Source of the DNA: Daejeonella rubra
GTDB lineage: Bacteria; Bacteroidota; Bacteroidia; Sphingobacteriales; Sphingobacteriaceae
Length of the DNA: 60,765 nucleotides
Direction of reading: 5' to 3'
NCBI RefSeq assembly: GCF_900103545.1
Contig: NZ_FNHH01000025.1
Span: 1-60,765 of the forward strand
This document shows positions 16,284 to 24,730 of this stretch, in pieces; position 1 is the stretch's first letter; every line of letters starts with the position of its first letter. Under the pieces are notes generated by a model. The model did no database searches, was not told the origin of the DNA, and worked only from the letters and a program-made list of their open reading frames with translations. The position numbers were made by a program, and so were the translations under genes.

Positions 16284-17183
16284 ATGAAAGTGTTGCAGAT
16301 CTTACTTTATTTAGCAGTTCCATTTGTGTTAGTTTCCTGCCAGAGCAAACCTTTGGAACAGCAAACATATACAAGTGGTAAAGAGCAGATATTGGTTGAC
16401 GAGTCATTTGCTCCGATAATTGAAGATCAGGCTTACCTTTTTGAAAGTACATATTCAGGTGCAAAACTTGATCTGGTAATGAAATCTGAAAATGAATTAT
16501 TAAATTTGTTTTTAAGTGATAGTATTCAGGTTGCGATAGTATCAAGACTTTTAAATGCAGAGGAAACAAAGCATTTTGAATCAAAAAACATTAAAGTCCG
16601 GATAAATCGATTTGCTATTGATGGAATTGCCCTTATAACACACAATTCATCAAAATACGCAAATGCAGATGTTTCAGATATTATTAAGATCTTAAAGGGT
16701 GAGGCTTCATCTTTAGAGAGTTTAGTCTTTGACAATGCAAATTCTAGTACGGTAAGGTACTTTAAGGAACTTGCAGCTATTGAGGTTCTTCCTGCGGCAG
16801 GTATTTATGCTCTGAAATCAAACTCGGATGTTATTAAATATGTGAATGATAATCCCGGATCAATTGGAGTTGTAGGTGTCAACTGGATGGTACAACCACC
16901 GGTTCAACTAGAGAAAACCGTTGCGGAATTAAAAATATTGGGTGTTAAGAATATAAGTGGTCAGCCAGGTTCGGATGCCTATTATAAACCTACCCAAAAT
17001 GATATCGCATTAGGAATGTATCCACTGACAAGGTCATTATATGTTATAAATTGTGAGGGTGGTGCAGGTTTGGGCACAGGTTTTGCATCATTCATAGCAG
17101 GTGAACGAGGACAGAGGATTGTACTAAAATCGGGACTTTTGCCTGATAGTATTCCTTCTCGTGAGATAAATATTGTAAATTAA
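16284..17183 (+). CDS. PstS-like substrate-binding lipoprotein
   Basis: A 299-aa lipoprotein: signal peptide with lipobox LVSC and the lipidated Cys at 19. The mature part reads like a phosphate-binding (PstS) periplasmic protein, with a DESFAPIIEDQA start, a central NSSTVRYFKELA segment, and a C-terminal GFASFIAGERGQRIVLKSGL typical of the family. No PstA/B/C genes are nearby, and the position inside the TonB-energising operon is conserved in this phylum as far as I know, so a role in TonB function rather than classical phosphate uptake is possible. Confidence 0.82.
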   Translation: MKVLQILLYLAVPFVLVSCQSKPLEQQTYTSGKEQILVDESFAPIIEDQAYLFESTYSGAKLDLVMKSENELLNLFLSDSIQVAIVSRLLNAEETKHFESKNIKVRINRFAIDGIALITHNSSKYANADVSDIIKILKGEASSLESLVFDNANSSTVRYFKELAAIEVLPAAGIYALKSNSDVIKYVNDNPGSIGVVGVNWMVQPPVQLEKTVAELKILGVKNISGQPGSDAYYKPTQNDIALGMYPLTRSLYVINCEGGAGLGTGFASFIAGERGQRIVLKSGLLPDSIPSREINIVN

Positions 17184-17194
17184 ATTATATTAAA

Positions 17195-18877
17195 ATGATG
17201 AACAAGGCAATTAAGATAACCCTGGGTTTTATATTAGTAGGTTCGGCAGTTTTTGCTCAGAGTTTAACTGATGCCAGAAAGGCCATTGATGCTGAGCAGT
17301 ATCAAAAAGGTAAGGCTATATTAAACACTTTAACAAGTACTCAGCCAACTAATCCCGAGAACTTTTTTTATTTAGGTAATTTATATCTAACAACGTCACC
17401 AATTTACATCAGACCTGACTATATCGACTCTGCCAAAACGGCATTTAATAAGGGTATAGCTGCTAATGTTGAATTCCCGCTGAATTATGTAGGTTTAGGA
17501 GCTATTGAGCTTGCAAAAAAGGGTAACCCTAGGGCAAACTTTGATAAAGCAATTTCACTCACTAAAAAGAAGGATCATGTCACAGACCTTTATATTGGGA
17601 GAGCGTATGTTAATGCGCCAGTACCAATGATCGCTGAAGGGATGGTTCATCTAAATAAAGCAAAGGTTCTGAACGAAAAGGATGCTCAGCTATATCTGGT
17701 ATTAGGTGATGCATATCGTTCTGAAATGAAAAATAGTGAAGCATTCAGTGCCTATAGAACAGCATTCGATCTGGATAAAACTTTTTTAAGGTCAAAAGTT
17801 GAACTGGGGAAGATCAATAAGATGTCAAAAGCGTTTCCTGAGGCTATTGAAGAGTTTAACAGTGTAATTGCATTAGATGCAAATTATGGTCCTGCATATC
17901 GTGAACTGGCTGAGTCTTATTATCAGTGGGCCTGGACATCACAAAAAGAATATGATGGTCGTATTAAGCAAGCTTTGCAGTATTACGAAAAATACATGGA
18001 TCTAACTGACCGTTCATTAGATTCCCGTTTGCGTCATGCTGACTTTTTATACCTTACAAAAGACTTTAAAGCTCTTGAAGCTGAAGCTAATGAAATGGCT
18101 AAGTTAGATAAGGTTAACCCAAGGGTTTTACGCTATTTGGCCTATTCTGCTTTTGAGAATGGAAATTTTATGGCAAGTTCTCAGGCTTTAAAGGATTTTA
18201 TATCCAAAGTTGAGCCAAGCCGTTTGATCTCACAGGATTATCTTTATTTAGGCAGAGCTCAAATGAAGGATACTACCATGTTTGTAGAAGGTTTGGCGAA
18301 TATTAACAAGGCAGTTGAACTTGATTCTACCAATGCCGCTGTTATGAGTGAGATTGGTCAGGCTTTATACAAAGGGAAAAAGTATGTTGAAGCTGCCCAG
18401 GCTTATGAAGTAGCAATAAAGAATCCTGAAAGAGCTTTACTTGATTATTACTATTTAGGAATGTCTTACTACTTTAACTATGGTGCTCAGAAGGCTGCAA
18501 ATCTAAATCCAACAAAGGATCTTTTGGTAAAAGCAGATACTGCTTTCAGTTTTCTGGTACAACGCTCCCCAACTACTCAGGCGGGATGGCAGTACAGAGG
18601 AAGGATCAACCGTTTGATGGATGATGAAAATGACAGTCAGGGTTTAGCAGTTCCTTTTTATGAAACATATGTTAAGCTGGTAACTATTGATAAGCCTGAA
18701 CTGGCTGCTAAAAGTACTGCAGGTTTGATCGAAGCGTATAACTACCTTGGATCTGTAGCTGCTAGAAAAGATGGAAATACAGCCAAGGCAAAGGAATATT
18801 TTGATAAAGTTCTTGTTCTTGACCCCTCAAATGCCACAGCTACTCAGGCCATTGCAGCCATTAGTGGTAGTAATTAG
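17195..18877 (+). CDS. Secreted/periplasmic TPR-repeat protein
   Basis: A 560-aa protein with a signal peptide (residues 1-21, ending VFAQ) followed by tetratricopeptide repeats over almost the whole length, e.g. around 31-64, 157-190, 191-224 and 395-428. TPR arrays bind other proteins; no enzymatic motif is visible. It is the last gene of the exbB-exbD-exbD-tonB operon (11 nt after the lipoprotein gene), so it may scaffold the Ton machinery in the periplasm (inference). A strong terminator follows. Confidence 0.85.
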   Translation: MMNKAIKITLGFILVGSAVFAQSLTDARKAIDAEQYQKGKAILNTLTSTQPTNPENFFYLGNLYLTTSPIYIRPDYIDSAKTAFNKGIAANVEFPLNYVGLGAIELAKKGNPRANFDKAISLTKKKDHVTDLYIGRAYVNAPVPMIAEGMVHLNKAKVLNEKDAQLYLVLGDAYRSEMKNSEAFSAYRTAFDLDKTFLRSKVELGKINKMSKAFPEAIEEFNSVIALDANYGPAYRELAESYYQWAWTSQKEYDGRIKQALQYYEKYMDLTDRSLDSRLRHADFLYLTKDFKALEAEANEMAKLDKVNPRVLRYLAYSAFENGNFMASSQALKDFISKVEPSRLISQDYLYLGRAQMKDTTMFVEGLANINKAVELDSTNAAVMSEIGQALYKGKKYVEAAQAYEVAIKNPERALLDYYYLGMSYYFNYGAQKAANLNPTKDLLVKADTAFSFLVQRSPTTQAGWQYRGRINRLMDDENDSQGLAVPFYETYVKLVTIDKPELAAKSTAGLIEAYNYLGSVAARKDGNTAKAKEYFDKVLVLDPSNATATQAIAAISGSN

Positions 18878-18900
18878 TAAGTAAAATATATTATTAAAGA

Positions 18901-18938
18901 GAAGTCCCTGAACATTGTTTAGGGGCTTCTTTTTTTTT
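18901..18938 (+). terminator. Terminator of the exb/tonB operon
   Basis: GAAGTCCCT / AGGGGCTTC (one G-T pair), loop of 11 nt, followed by nine T. The loop and tail also contain the -33 and -7 boxes of the next operon. Confidence 0.9.
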
Positions 18939-18945
18939 ATATTTG
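18915..18945 (+). promoter_or_regulatory. nuo operon promoter (TTG -33, TATATTTG -7)
   Basis: TTG at 18915-18917 and TATATTTG at 18938-18945, 20 nt apart, fit the Bacteroidota promoter pattern well. The expected start site is about 12 nt before the nuoA ATG. The promoter overlaps the preceding terminator. Confidence 0.6.
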
Positions 18946-18962
18946 CATCGTAATATTTAAAA

Positions 18963-19334
18963 ATGGAAGCACAAAGTACATCACTCAGTTATCTGCCTAT
19001 TATATTTCAGATAATTGTGGCTCTAGGATTTGTAGTTCTGACAATGACTATTACCCATTTGGTTGGGCCGAAACGTAAAACCGCTGATAAACTGGTTGCA
19101 TTCGAATCCGGAATTAAATCTGTTGGTAACGCCCGTCAGCCATTTTCTATTAAATATTTCTTAGTCGCAATATTATTTGTTCTTTTTGATATAGAGGTAA
19201 TTTTCATGTATCCATGGGCTGTAAATTTCAGAGAATTTGGAGTTAATGGTCTGATTGAGATGTTCATATTTATGGGAACACTTTTACTTGGATTTATTTA
19301 TATAATTAAAAAGAAAGCACTGGACTGGGAGTAG
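18963..19334 (+). CDS. nuoA: NADH-quinone oxidoreductase subunit A
   Basis: A 123-aa membrane subunit of complex I with three helices (about 10-33, 65-84, 92-116). The family signature is visible in the KYFLVAILFVLFDIEVIFMYPWA region around residues 62-84. First gene of the 14-gene nuo operon. Separated by 108 bp from nuoB, a larger gap than elsewhere at this end of the operon. Confidence 0.95.
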   Translation: MEAQSTSLSYLPIIFQIIVALGFVVLTMTITHLVGPKRKTADKLVAFESGIKSVGNARQPFSIKYFLVAILFVLFDIEVIFMYPWAVNFREFGVNGLIEMFIFMGTLLLGFIYIIKKKALDWE

Positions 19335-19387
19335 CATTTAGACTGGTTCTAAATAATGGTTTAAACAATTGAAAACATTAAATTTCT

Positions 19388-19395
19388 TAAATTTG
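19388..19395 (+). promoter_or_regulatory. Candidate internal promoter box before nuoB (TAAATTTG)
   Basis: TAnnTTTG match in the nuoA-nuoB gap, with TTG at 19369-19371. The spacing (16 nt) is shorter than ideal. It leaves a leader of about 40 nt. Confidence 0.35.
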
Positions 19396-19442
19396 GGCTC
19401 ATTTTAGACTTGTCTGAACTGGGCTTTTTCTTTTGAAAGATT

Positions 19443-19985
19443 ATGAGTGAAGTAAAAATAGTTGAAGCACCTCCGGGTATTGAGGGATCGGGTTTCTTTG
19501 CAACATCAATGGATAAGGTGGTCGGACTGGCAAGGTCTCACTCCTTGTGGCCATTGCCTTTTGCAACTTCCTGTTGTGGTATAGAGTTCATGGCTACCAT
19601 GGGATCGCACTATGATTTTGCTCGTTTTGGATCAGAAAGACCAAGTTTTTCGCCACGTCAGGCAGATCTTCTGATGGTAATGGGTACTATTGCCAAGAAA
19701 ATGGGACCTGTTTTAAAGCAGGTTTATCTTCAGATGGCAGAGCCCCGATGGGTAATTGCAGTAGGTGCATGTGCAAGTAGTGGTGGTATATTTGATACCT
19801 ACTCAGTAATGCAAGGAATTGATGAGATCATCCCCGTTGATGTTTATGTACCTGGTTGTCCTCCAAGACCAGAAGCGATCATTGATGGCTTCAATAAGAT
19901 ACAGGAACTTGTAAAGAATGAATCCCTTCGCAGAAGAGAATCACCAGAGTATAAAGAATTATTAGGCAGATACGGAATCCAGTAA
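19443..19985 (+). CDS. nuoB: NADH-quinone oxidoreductase subunit B
   Basis: A 180-aa peripheral subunit carrying the terminal [4Fe-4S] cluster N2. The four ligands are visible: the tandem Cys44-Cys45 in ATSCCGIEFM, Cys110 in VGACASSGG and Cys139 in VPGCPPRPEA. It passes electrons to quinone at the interface with NuoD. Its TAA stop shares one base with the ATG of nuoC. Confidence 0.97.
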   Translation: MSEVKIVEAPPGIEGSGFFATSMDKVVGLARSHSLWPLPFATSCCGIEFMATMGSHYDFARFGSERPSFSPRQADLLMVMGTIAKKMGPVLKQVYLQMAEPRWVIAVGACASSGGIFDTYSVMQGIDEIIPVDVYVPGCPPRPEAIIDGFNKIQELVKNESLRRRESPEYKELLGRYGIQ

Positions 19986-20488
19986 TGGGCAAACTAAGCA
20001 ACCAGCAAGTCGTACAAAGTTTAACTTCAAAGTTTGGGGATAGAATTTCTGTTCCAAATGAGCCATTTGGTTTACTGACATTTGAAACTTCGGTCGGCAA
20101 TATCAGCGAAGTACTACGATTCCTCAAGGAGGATAAAGAACTTAAATTTAATTACCTGACCGATATTACCGGAATTCATTTCCCGGAGCAGGAACTTTCA
20201 ATTGGTGTTATTTATCACCTGCACAGCCTGTCAAATAATATTCGTGTCAGAATAAAAGTTTTTCTTGATGGAATGGCTCCGCATATTCCAACTGCAACAT
20301 CCTTATGGGAAGGCGCAAACTGGATGGAACGTGAATCTTATGATTTTTTCGGAATTATTTTCGATGGCCACCCAAACCTGATAAGAATTTTAAATGTTGA
20401 TGATATGACAGTTTTCCCGATGCGAAGAGAGCATCCGCTGGAAGACCCAAATCGTGTTGATAAAAAGGATTATTTCTTCGGAAGATGA
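19985..20488 (+). CDS. nuoC: NADH-quinone oxidoreductase subunit C
   Basis: A 167-aa hydrophilic subunit (30-kDa family). The signature ERESYDFFGIIFDGHPNL near residue 118 and the MRREHPLEDP ending are present. Not fused to nuoD, unlike in enterobacteria. It overlaps nuoB by one base and nuoD by four (ATGA). Confidence 0.95.
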   Translation: MGKLSNQQVVQSLTSKFGDRISVPNEPFGLLTFETSVGNISEVLRFLKEDKELKFNYLTDITGIHFPEQELSIGVIYHLHSLSNNIRVRIKVFLDGMAPHIPTATSLWEGANWMERESYDFFGIIFDGHPNLIRILNVDDMTVFPMRREHPLEDPNRVDKKDYFFGR

Positions 20489-21696
20489 CGAATCACCCCA
20501 TATTTACAGATAACGACCCTCAAAAAGAAACGATCACGTTAAATCTTGGTCCTACCCATCCGGCAACGCATGGAGTTTTCCAGAATATTTTGGAAATGGA
20601 CGGAGAAAGAATCGTAAGTGGTGTTTCTACGATAGGTTATATACATCGTGCGTTTGAAAAAATTGCTGAACATCGCCCCTTTTACCAGATAACACCTTTA
20701 ACAGATCGTATGAACTATTGTTCATCCCCTATTAATAATATGGGATGGCATATGACCGTTGAAAAACTACTTGGCATCGAAACTCCCAAAAGAGTTGATT
20801 ATCTGAGAGTAATTGTCATGGAACTTGCCCGTATTTCAGATCACCTGATTTGTAATGGGATTTTAGGTGTTGATACCGGCGCATTTACCGGCTTCCTGTA
20901 TTTGATGGAAGAGAGAGAGCATATTTATGAGATCTATGAGGAAATATGTGGCGCTCGTCTAACCACTAACATCGGTCGTATTGGTGGTTTTGAACGTGAT
21001 TTCAATGATATCGCATTTGCGAAGATCAAGCAGTTTCTGGTAAAATTCCCGCCTATACTCAAAGAATTTGAAATTTTATTTAATCGTAACAGGATCTTCA
21101 TTGAGCGTACTTCTGGCGTTGGGGCAGTAGATCCTGAAACAGCGCTTAATTATAGCTGGAGCGGACCTATTTTGCGTGCCACAGGTGTAGATTATGATGT
21201 ACGTGTAAACGAACCTTATTCATCCTATCAGGATTTTGATTTTGATATTCCGGTTGGTACAAGCGGAGATGTTTATGATCGTTATATCGTTCGTAACGAG
21301 GAAATGTGGCAGAGCTTAAGGATCATTGAGCAAGCACTTCAAAAGATTGAAAAAGAACCGAAAGGTGTTTTTCATGCCGATGTTCCTGAATTTTACCTTC
21401 CTCCAAAAGAAGAAGTTTATAATAATATGGAAGCGTTGATCTATCATTTCAAAATTGTAATGGGAGAGATCGATACTCCAAAAACTGAAGTCTACCATGC
21501 CGTTGAAGGTGGAAATGGAGAATTAGGTTTTTATCTGGTGAATGATGGAGGCAGATCGCCTTATCGTTTGCATTTCAGAAGACCTAGCTTTATAAACTAC
21601 CAGATGTATGCGCCAATGAGTGCAGGTATGTTATTATCAGATGCCATTATCAATATGAGTAGCTTGAACGTAATTGCAGGAGAATTAGATGCTTAG
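20485..21696 (+). CDS. nuoD: NADH-quinone oxidoreductase subunit D
   Basis: A 403-aa subunit (49-kDa family) forming much of the quinone site. Motifs: NLGPTHPATHG at the N-terminus, GYIHRAFEKIAEHR, DRMNYCSSPINN, and the C-terminal RPSFINYQMYAPM. Complete in length. It overlaps nuoC by four bases and nuoE by eight, so translation is coupled. Confidence 0.96.
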   Translation: MTNHPIFTDNDPQKETITLNLGPTHPATHGVFQNILEMDGERIVSGVSTIGYIHRAFEKIAEHRPFYQITPLTDRMNYCSSPINNMGWHMTVEKLLGIETPKRVDYLRVIVMELARISDHLICNGILGVDTGAFTGFLYLMEEREHIYEIYEEICGARLTTNIGRIGGFERDFNDIAFAKIKQFLVKFPPILKEFEILFNRNRIFIERTSGVGAVDPETALNYSWSGPILRATGVDYDVRVNEPYSSYQDFDFDIPVGTSGDVYDRYIVRNEEMWQSLRIIEQALQKIEKEPKGVFHADVPEFYLPPKEEVYNNMEALIYHFKIVMGEIDTPKTEVYHAVEGGNGELGFYLVNDGGRSPYRLHFRRPSFINYQMYAPMSAGMLLSDAIINMSSLNVIAGELDA

Positions 21697-22204
21697 TGTA
21701 ACTGAACATAAAGAAATTGAATTTTCGGCAGACTTGATCAGCAAGTTTGAGGAAATTGTAACGCGTTATCCTGAAGGAAAACAAAAATCAGCGTTATTGC
21801 CTGTCCTGCATCTTGTGCAGGCTGAATATGGCTGGGTTAGTCCTGAAGCAATGGAAAAAGTTGCAGATTTTCTTCAGATCCAAGCCATTGAGGTTTATGA
21901 AGTAGCAACATTCTATACAATGTTCTTTCTTCGTCCTCAGGGTAAGTTTGTCCTTGAAGTATGCCGTACCGGACCTTGCTGCCTTGTAGGAGCTGAGAAG
22001 ATCATGACTCATATTGAAAAGACATTAGGTGTGAAGGAAGGTGAAGTTACTGCAGATGGTAATTTCAGTTGGAGAGGGGTAGAATGTTTAGCAGCCTGTG
22101 GAATGGCTCCTGTTTTACAGATCGGACCTGAATATACTTTTTATGAGAATTTAACAGAAGAGAGTGTTGATAAATTGATAGAAAATTTAAAGAATAAGAT
22201 ATGA
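21689..22204 (+). CDS. nuoE: NADH-quinone oxidoreductase subunit E
   Basis: A 171-aa thioredoxin-fold subunit with the [2Fe-2S] cluster N1a. The four ligands are in CRTGPC (C-x4-C, about residue 92) and CLAAC (C-x3-C, about 132). It docks on NuoF in the NADH-oxidising module. The stop codon overlaps an ATG (ATGA) that opens a 28-codon frame filling the gap to nuoF. Confidence 0.95.
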   Translation: MLSVTEHKEIEFSADLISKFEEIVTRYPEGKQKSALLPVLHLVQAEYGWVSPEAMEKVADFLQIQAIEVYEVATFYTMFFLRPQGKFVLEVCRTGPCCLVGAEKIMTHIEKTLGVKEGEVTADGNFSWRGVECLAACGMAPVLQIGPEYTFYENLTEESVDKLIENLKNKI

Positions 22205-22287
22205 GTAAACAGATGAGAGACAGAAGTTTGGAACTTATTTCATTCGAATATCTCACATCTTTCATCTCAGATCTCACATCAAAATAA
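22201..22287 (+). CDS. Possible 28-codon frame between nuoE and nuoF
   Basis: ATG at 22201 overlaps the nuoE stop by four bases, and its TAA (22285-22287) lies 2 nt before the nuoF ATG. The DNA contains repeated CTCACATC/CATCTCA words of a simple-sequence type, so it may be a decayed intergenic repeat that happens to keep the frame open. The product would be polar and has no recognisable motif. Confidence 0.2.
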   Translation: MSKQMRDRSLELISFEYLTSFISDLTSK

Positions 22288-22289
22288 GA

Positions 22290-23660
22290 ATGGCTCGCAA
22301 GTTATTATTAGAGAATATAAATGTACCAGGAATTCATACTTTCGATGTTTATCGTCAGAATGGAGGATATCGTGCGGTAGAAAAAGCTTTGAAAACCATG
22401 ACACCGGATGCTGTGGTTGAAGAGGTTAAAACATCCGGATTACGCGGACGTGGAGGCGCTGGTTTCCCTACAGGCATGAAGTGGAGCTTTTTGGCTAAGC
22501 CAGAAGGCAGAGAGCGTTATCTGGTATGTAATGCGGATGAATCTGAGCCTGGTACTTTTAAGGATCGTTATCTGATGACTCACATTCCTCATCTATTGAT
22601 CGAGGGAATGATCGTTGCCAGTTTTGCCCTTGGTGCAAAAACATCCTATATCTATGTTCGTGGTGAAATGATGCCCCAGATCAGGATACTGGAAAGAGCA
22701 ATTGCTGAAGCTAAAAATGCCGGGTTTCTGGGGAAAAATATACTTGGATCCGGATATGATCTTGAATTATATGTTCAGCCAGGTGGTGGAGCCTATATTT
22801 GTGGTGAAGAAACTGCCTTGATCGAATCACTGGAAGGTAAACGTGGTAATCCGAGGATCAAACCACCTTTCCCGGCAATCTCAGGTGTATGGGCATGTCC
22901 TACTGTTGTTAATAATGTTGAAACTATAGCAGCAGTAGTTCCGATCATAAATGATGGAGGTGAAGAATATTCAAAAATCGGAAATGGTAGAAGTACAGGT
23001 ACAAAACTTATCTCCGCTTCGGGTAATCTTAATAAGCCAGGTGTTTACGAAATAGAACTTGGGCTTCCGGTTGAAGAATTCATATATTCTGAAGAATATT
23101 GTGGTGGAATAGCCAATGGAAAGAGATTGAAGGCAGTTGTGGCGGGAGGATCTTCCGTTCCGATTTTGCCAGCCAACCTGATCCTGAAAACAATCAATGG
23201 TCAGCCACGTTTAATGAGTTATGAGTCACTATCTGATGGTGGTTTTCAAACTGGCTCCATGCTGGGCTCAGGTGGTTTTATTGCTTTTGATGAAGATCAG
23301 TGTATTGTTAGAAATACCTGGAATTTTTCCCGTTTTTACCATCATGAAAGCTGCGGACAATGTTCGCCATGTCGTGAAGGTACTGGATGGATGGAAAAGG
23401 TACTTCATAGTTTGGAGAATGGACATGGTAAAATGAGTGATATCGACCTTTTAGTTGATGTTTCTAAGAAAATAGAAGGCAATACGATTTGTCCTTTGGG
23501 AGATGCTGCCGCCTGGCCAGTTGCCAGTGCGATTCGTCATTTCAGAGATGAATTTGAATGGCATGTTACTAATCCAAAGGAAGTTATGGAACATAATTAT
23601 GGTTTGGCGAAATATGCTGATCCACTGCCAAAACTGGAAGAGGTTGCAAGTCAAAATTAA
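22290..23660 (+). CDS. nuoF: NADH-quinone oxidoreductase subunit F
   Basis: A 456-aa subunit binding NADH, FMN and the [4Fe-4S] cluster N3. Motifs: the FMN/NADH loop GLRGRGGAGFPTGMKW (about 50-65), CNADESEPGTFKDR, GAYICGEETALIESLEG, and the cluster ligands ESCGQCSPCREGTG (about 350-363) with a final Cys in NTICPLGD. Entry point for electrons in complex I. The leading 85-bp gap and the following 68-bp gap are unusual in an otherwise overlapping operon. Confidence 0.96.
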   Translation: MARKLLLENINVPGIHTFDVYRQNGGYRAVEKALKTMTPDAVVEEVKTSGLRGRGGAGFPTGMKWSFLAKPEGRERYLVCNADESEPGTFKDRYLMTHIPHLLIEGMIVASFALGAKTSYIYVRGEMMPQIRILERAIAEAKNAGFLGKNILGSGYDLELYVQPGGGAYICGEETALIESLEGKRGNPRIKPPFPAISGVWACPTVVNNVETIAAVVPIINDGGEEYSKIGNGRSTGTKLISASGNLNKPGVYEIELGLPVEEFIYSEEYCGGIANGKRLKAVVAGGSSVPILPANLILKTINGQPRLMSYESLSDGGFQTGSMLGSGGFIAFDEDQCIVRNTWNFSRFYHHESCGQCSPCREGTGWMEKVLHSLENGHGKMSDIDLLVDVSKKIEGNTICPLGDAAAWPVASAIRHFRDEFEWHVTNPKEVMEHNYGLAKYADPLPKLEEVASQN

Positions 23661-23728
23661 AAATTAAAAAGTCAAAAATTTGGACGGAAAGCCCTTTGAT
23701 ATTAAGCACAGGTTTTGAATTTTAAACA

Positions 23729-24730
23729 ATGAGCGATAAAGTTAAAGTAACAATAGATGGTATAACGGTTGAAGTAGAACCGGGTACAAGTATTCTCAAT
23801 GCTGCTCGTCAGATAGGGGGAGATATTGTGCCGCCTGCTATGTGCTATTATTCTAAACTTGAAGGAAGTGGTGGTAAATGCCGTACCTGTCTGGTAAAAG
23901 TGAGCAAAGGTTCTGAAAAGGATCCGCGTCCAATGCCAAAGCTGGTAGCATCTTGCAGAACCGGAGTGATGGATGGAATGGAAGTGCAGAATATTACTTC
24001 ACCTGAAGTTATAGAAGCGCGTAAGGGAGTTGTTGAGATGCTTCTAATCAATCATCCTCTGGATTGTCCGGTTTGTGATCAGGCTGGTGAATGTCATTTG
24101 CAGGATCTGTCTTATGAGCATGGTGTTGCTGATACCAGATATGAATTTGATCGTCGTACTTTCGAGAGAATAGACATTGGTGATAAGATTCAATTGCACA
24201 TGACACGCTGCATTTTATGCTACAGATGTGTTTACGTTGCAGATCAGATCACGGATAACCGTGTTCATGGTATTTTGGGCCGTGGAGATGCTTCCGAAAT
24301 ATCAACCTACATTGAGAAAGCTATTGATAATGATTTTTCAGGGAACGTAATTGATGTTTGTCCGGTAGGTGCTTTAACTGATAAAACTTTCCGCTTTAAA
24401 AACCGCGTTTGGTTTACTAAACCGGTAGATGCTCATCGTGATTGCCCGAAATGTAAGGGTAAAGTAACACTTTGGTATAAAGGCGAAGAGGTATTAAGAG
24501 TAACAGGACGTAAAGATCAGTTTGGTGAAGTAGAAGACTTTATATGTAATACCTGCCGTTTTGATACTAAAAATACAAGTGATTGGGTAATTGAGGGTCC
24601 ACGTCATATTTCGCATACTTCAGTAATTTCCTCCAATCACTATGAGATGACTCCTTTGCCAGTGATCAAGGATAATCCAATATTGATTGAAGCCAATAAA
24701 ATTGAATTTGACAGAGCAACTAAGGTTTAA
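23729..24730 (+). CDS. nuoG: Complex I iron-sulfur subunit G, short form lacking the molybdopterin-like domain
   Basis: A 333-aa protein equal to the first third of classical NuoG (about 700-900 aa). It keeps the N-terminal ferredoxin domain with [2Fe-2S] ligands (about 38-67, MCYYS...CRTC...SCRTG), the His-Cys3 motif HPLDCPVCDQAGEC (about 108-121), a CILCYRC...DVCP [4Fe-4S] pair (about 157-215), and a final Cys-rich part CPKC...CNTC (about 238-278). It stops soon after, so the large degenerate molybdopterin domain is absent. The adjacent nuoH start overlaps its stop, so this is not a sequencing break. Short NuoG forms occur in this phylum as far as I recall. Confidence 0.88.
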   Translation: MSDKVKVTIDGITVEVEPGTSILNAARQIGGDIVPPAMCYYSKLEGSGGKCRTCLVKVSKGSEKDPRPMPKLVASCRTGVMDGMEVQNITSPEVIEARKGVVEMLLINHPLDCPVCDQAGECHLQDLSYEHGVADTRYEFDRRTFERIDIGDKIQLHMTRCILCYRCVYVADQITDNRVHGILGRGDASEISTYIEKAIDNDFSGNVIDVCPVGALTDKTFRFKNRVWFTKPVDAHRDCPKCKGKVTLWYKGEEVLRVTGRKDQFGEVEDFICNTCRFDTKNTSDWVIEGPRHISHTSVISSNHYEMTPLPVIKDNPILIEANKIEFDRATKV

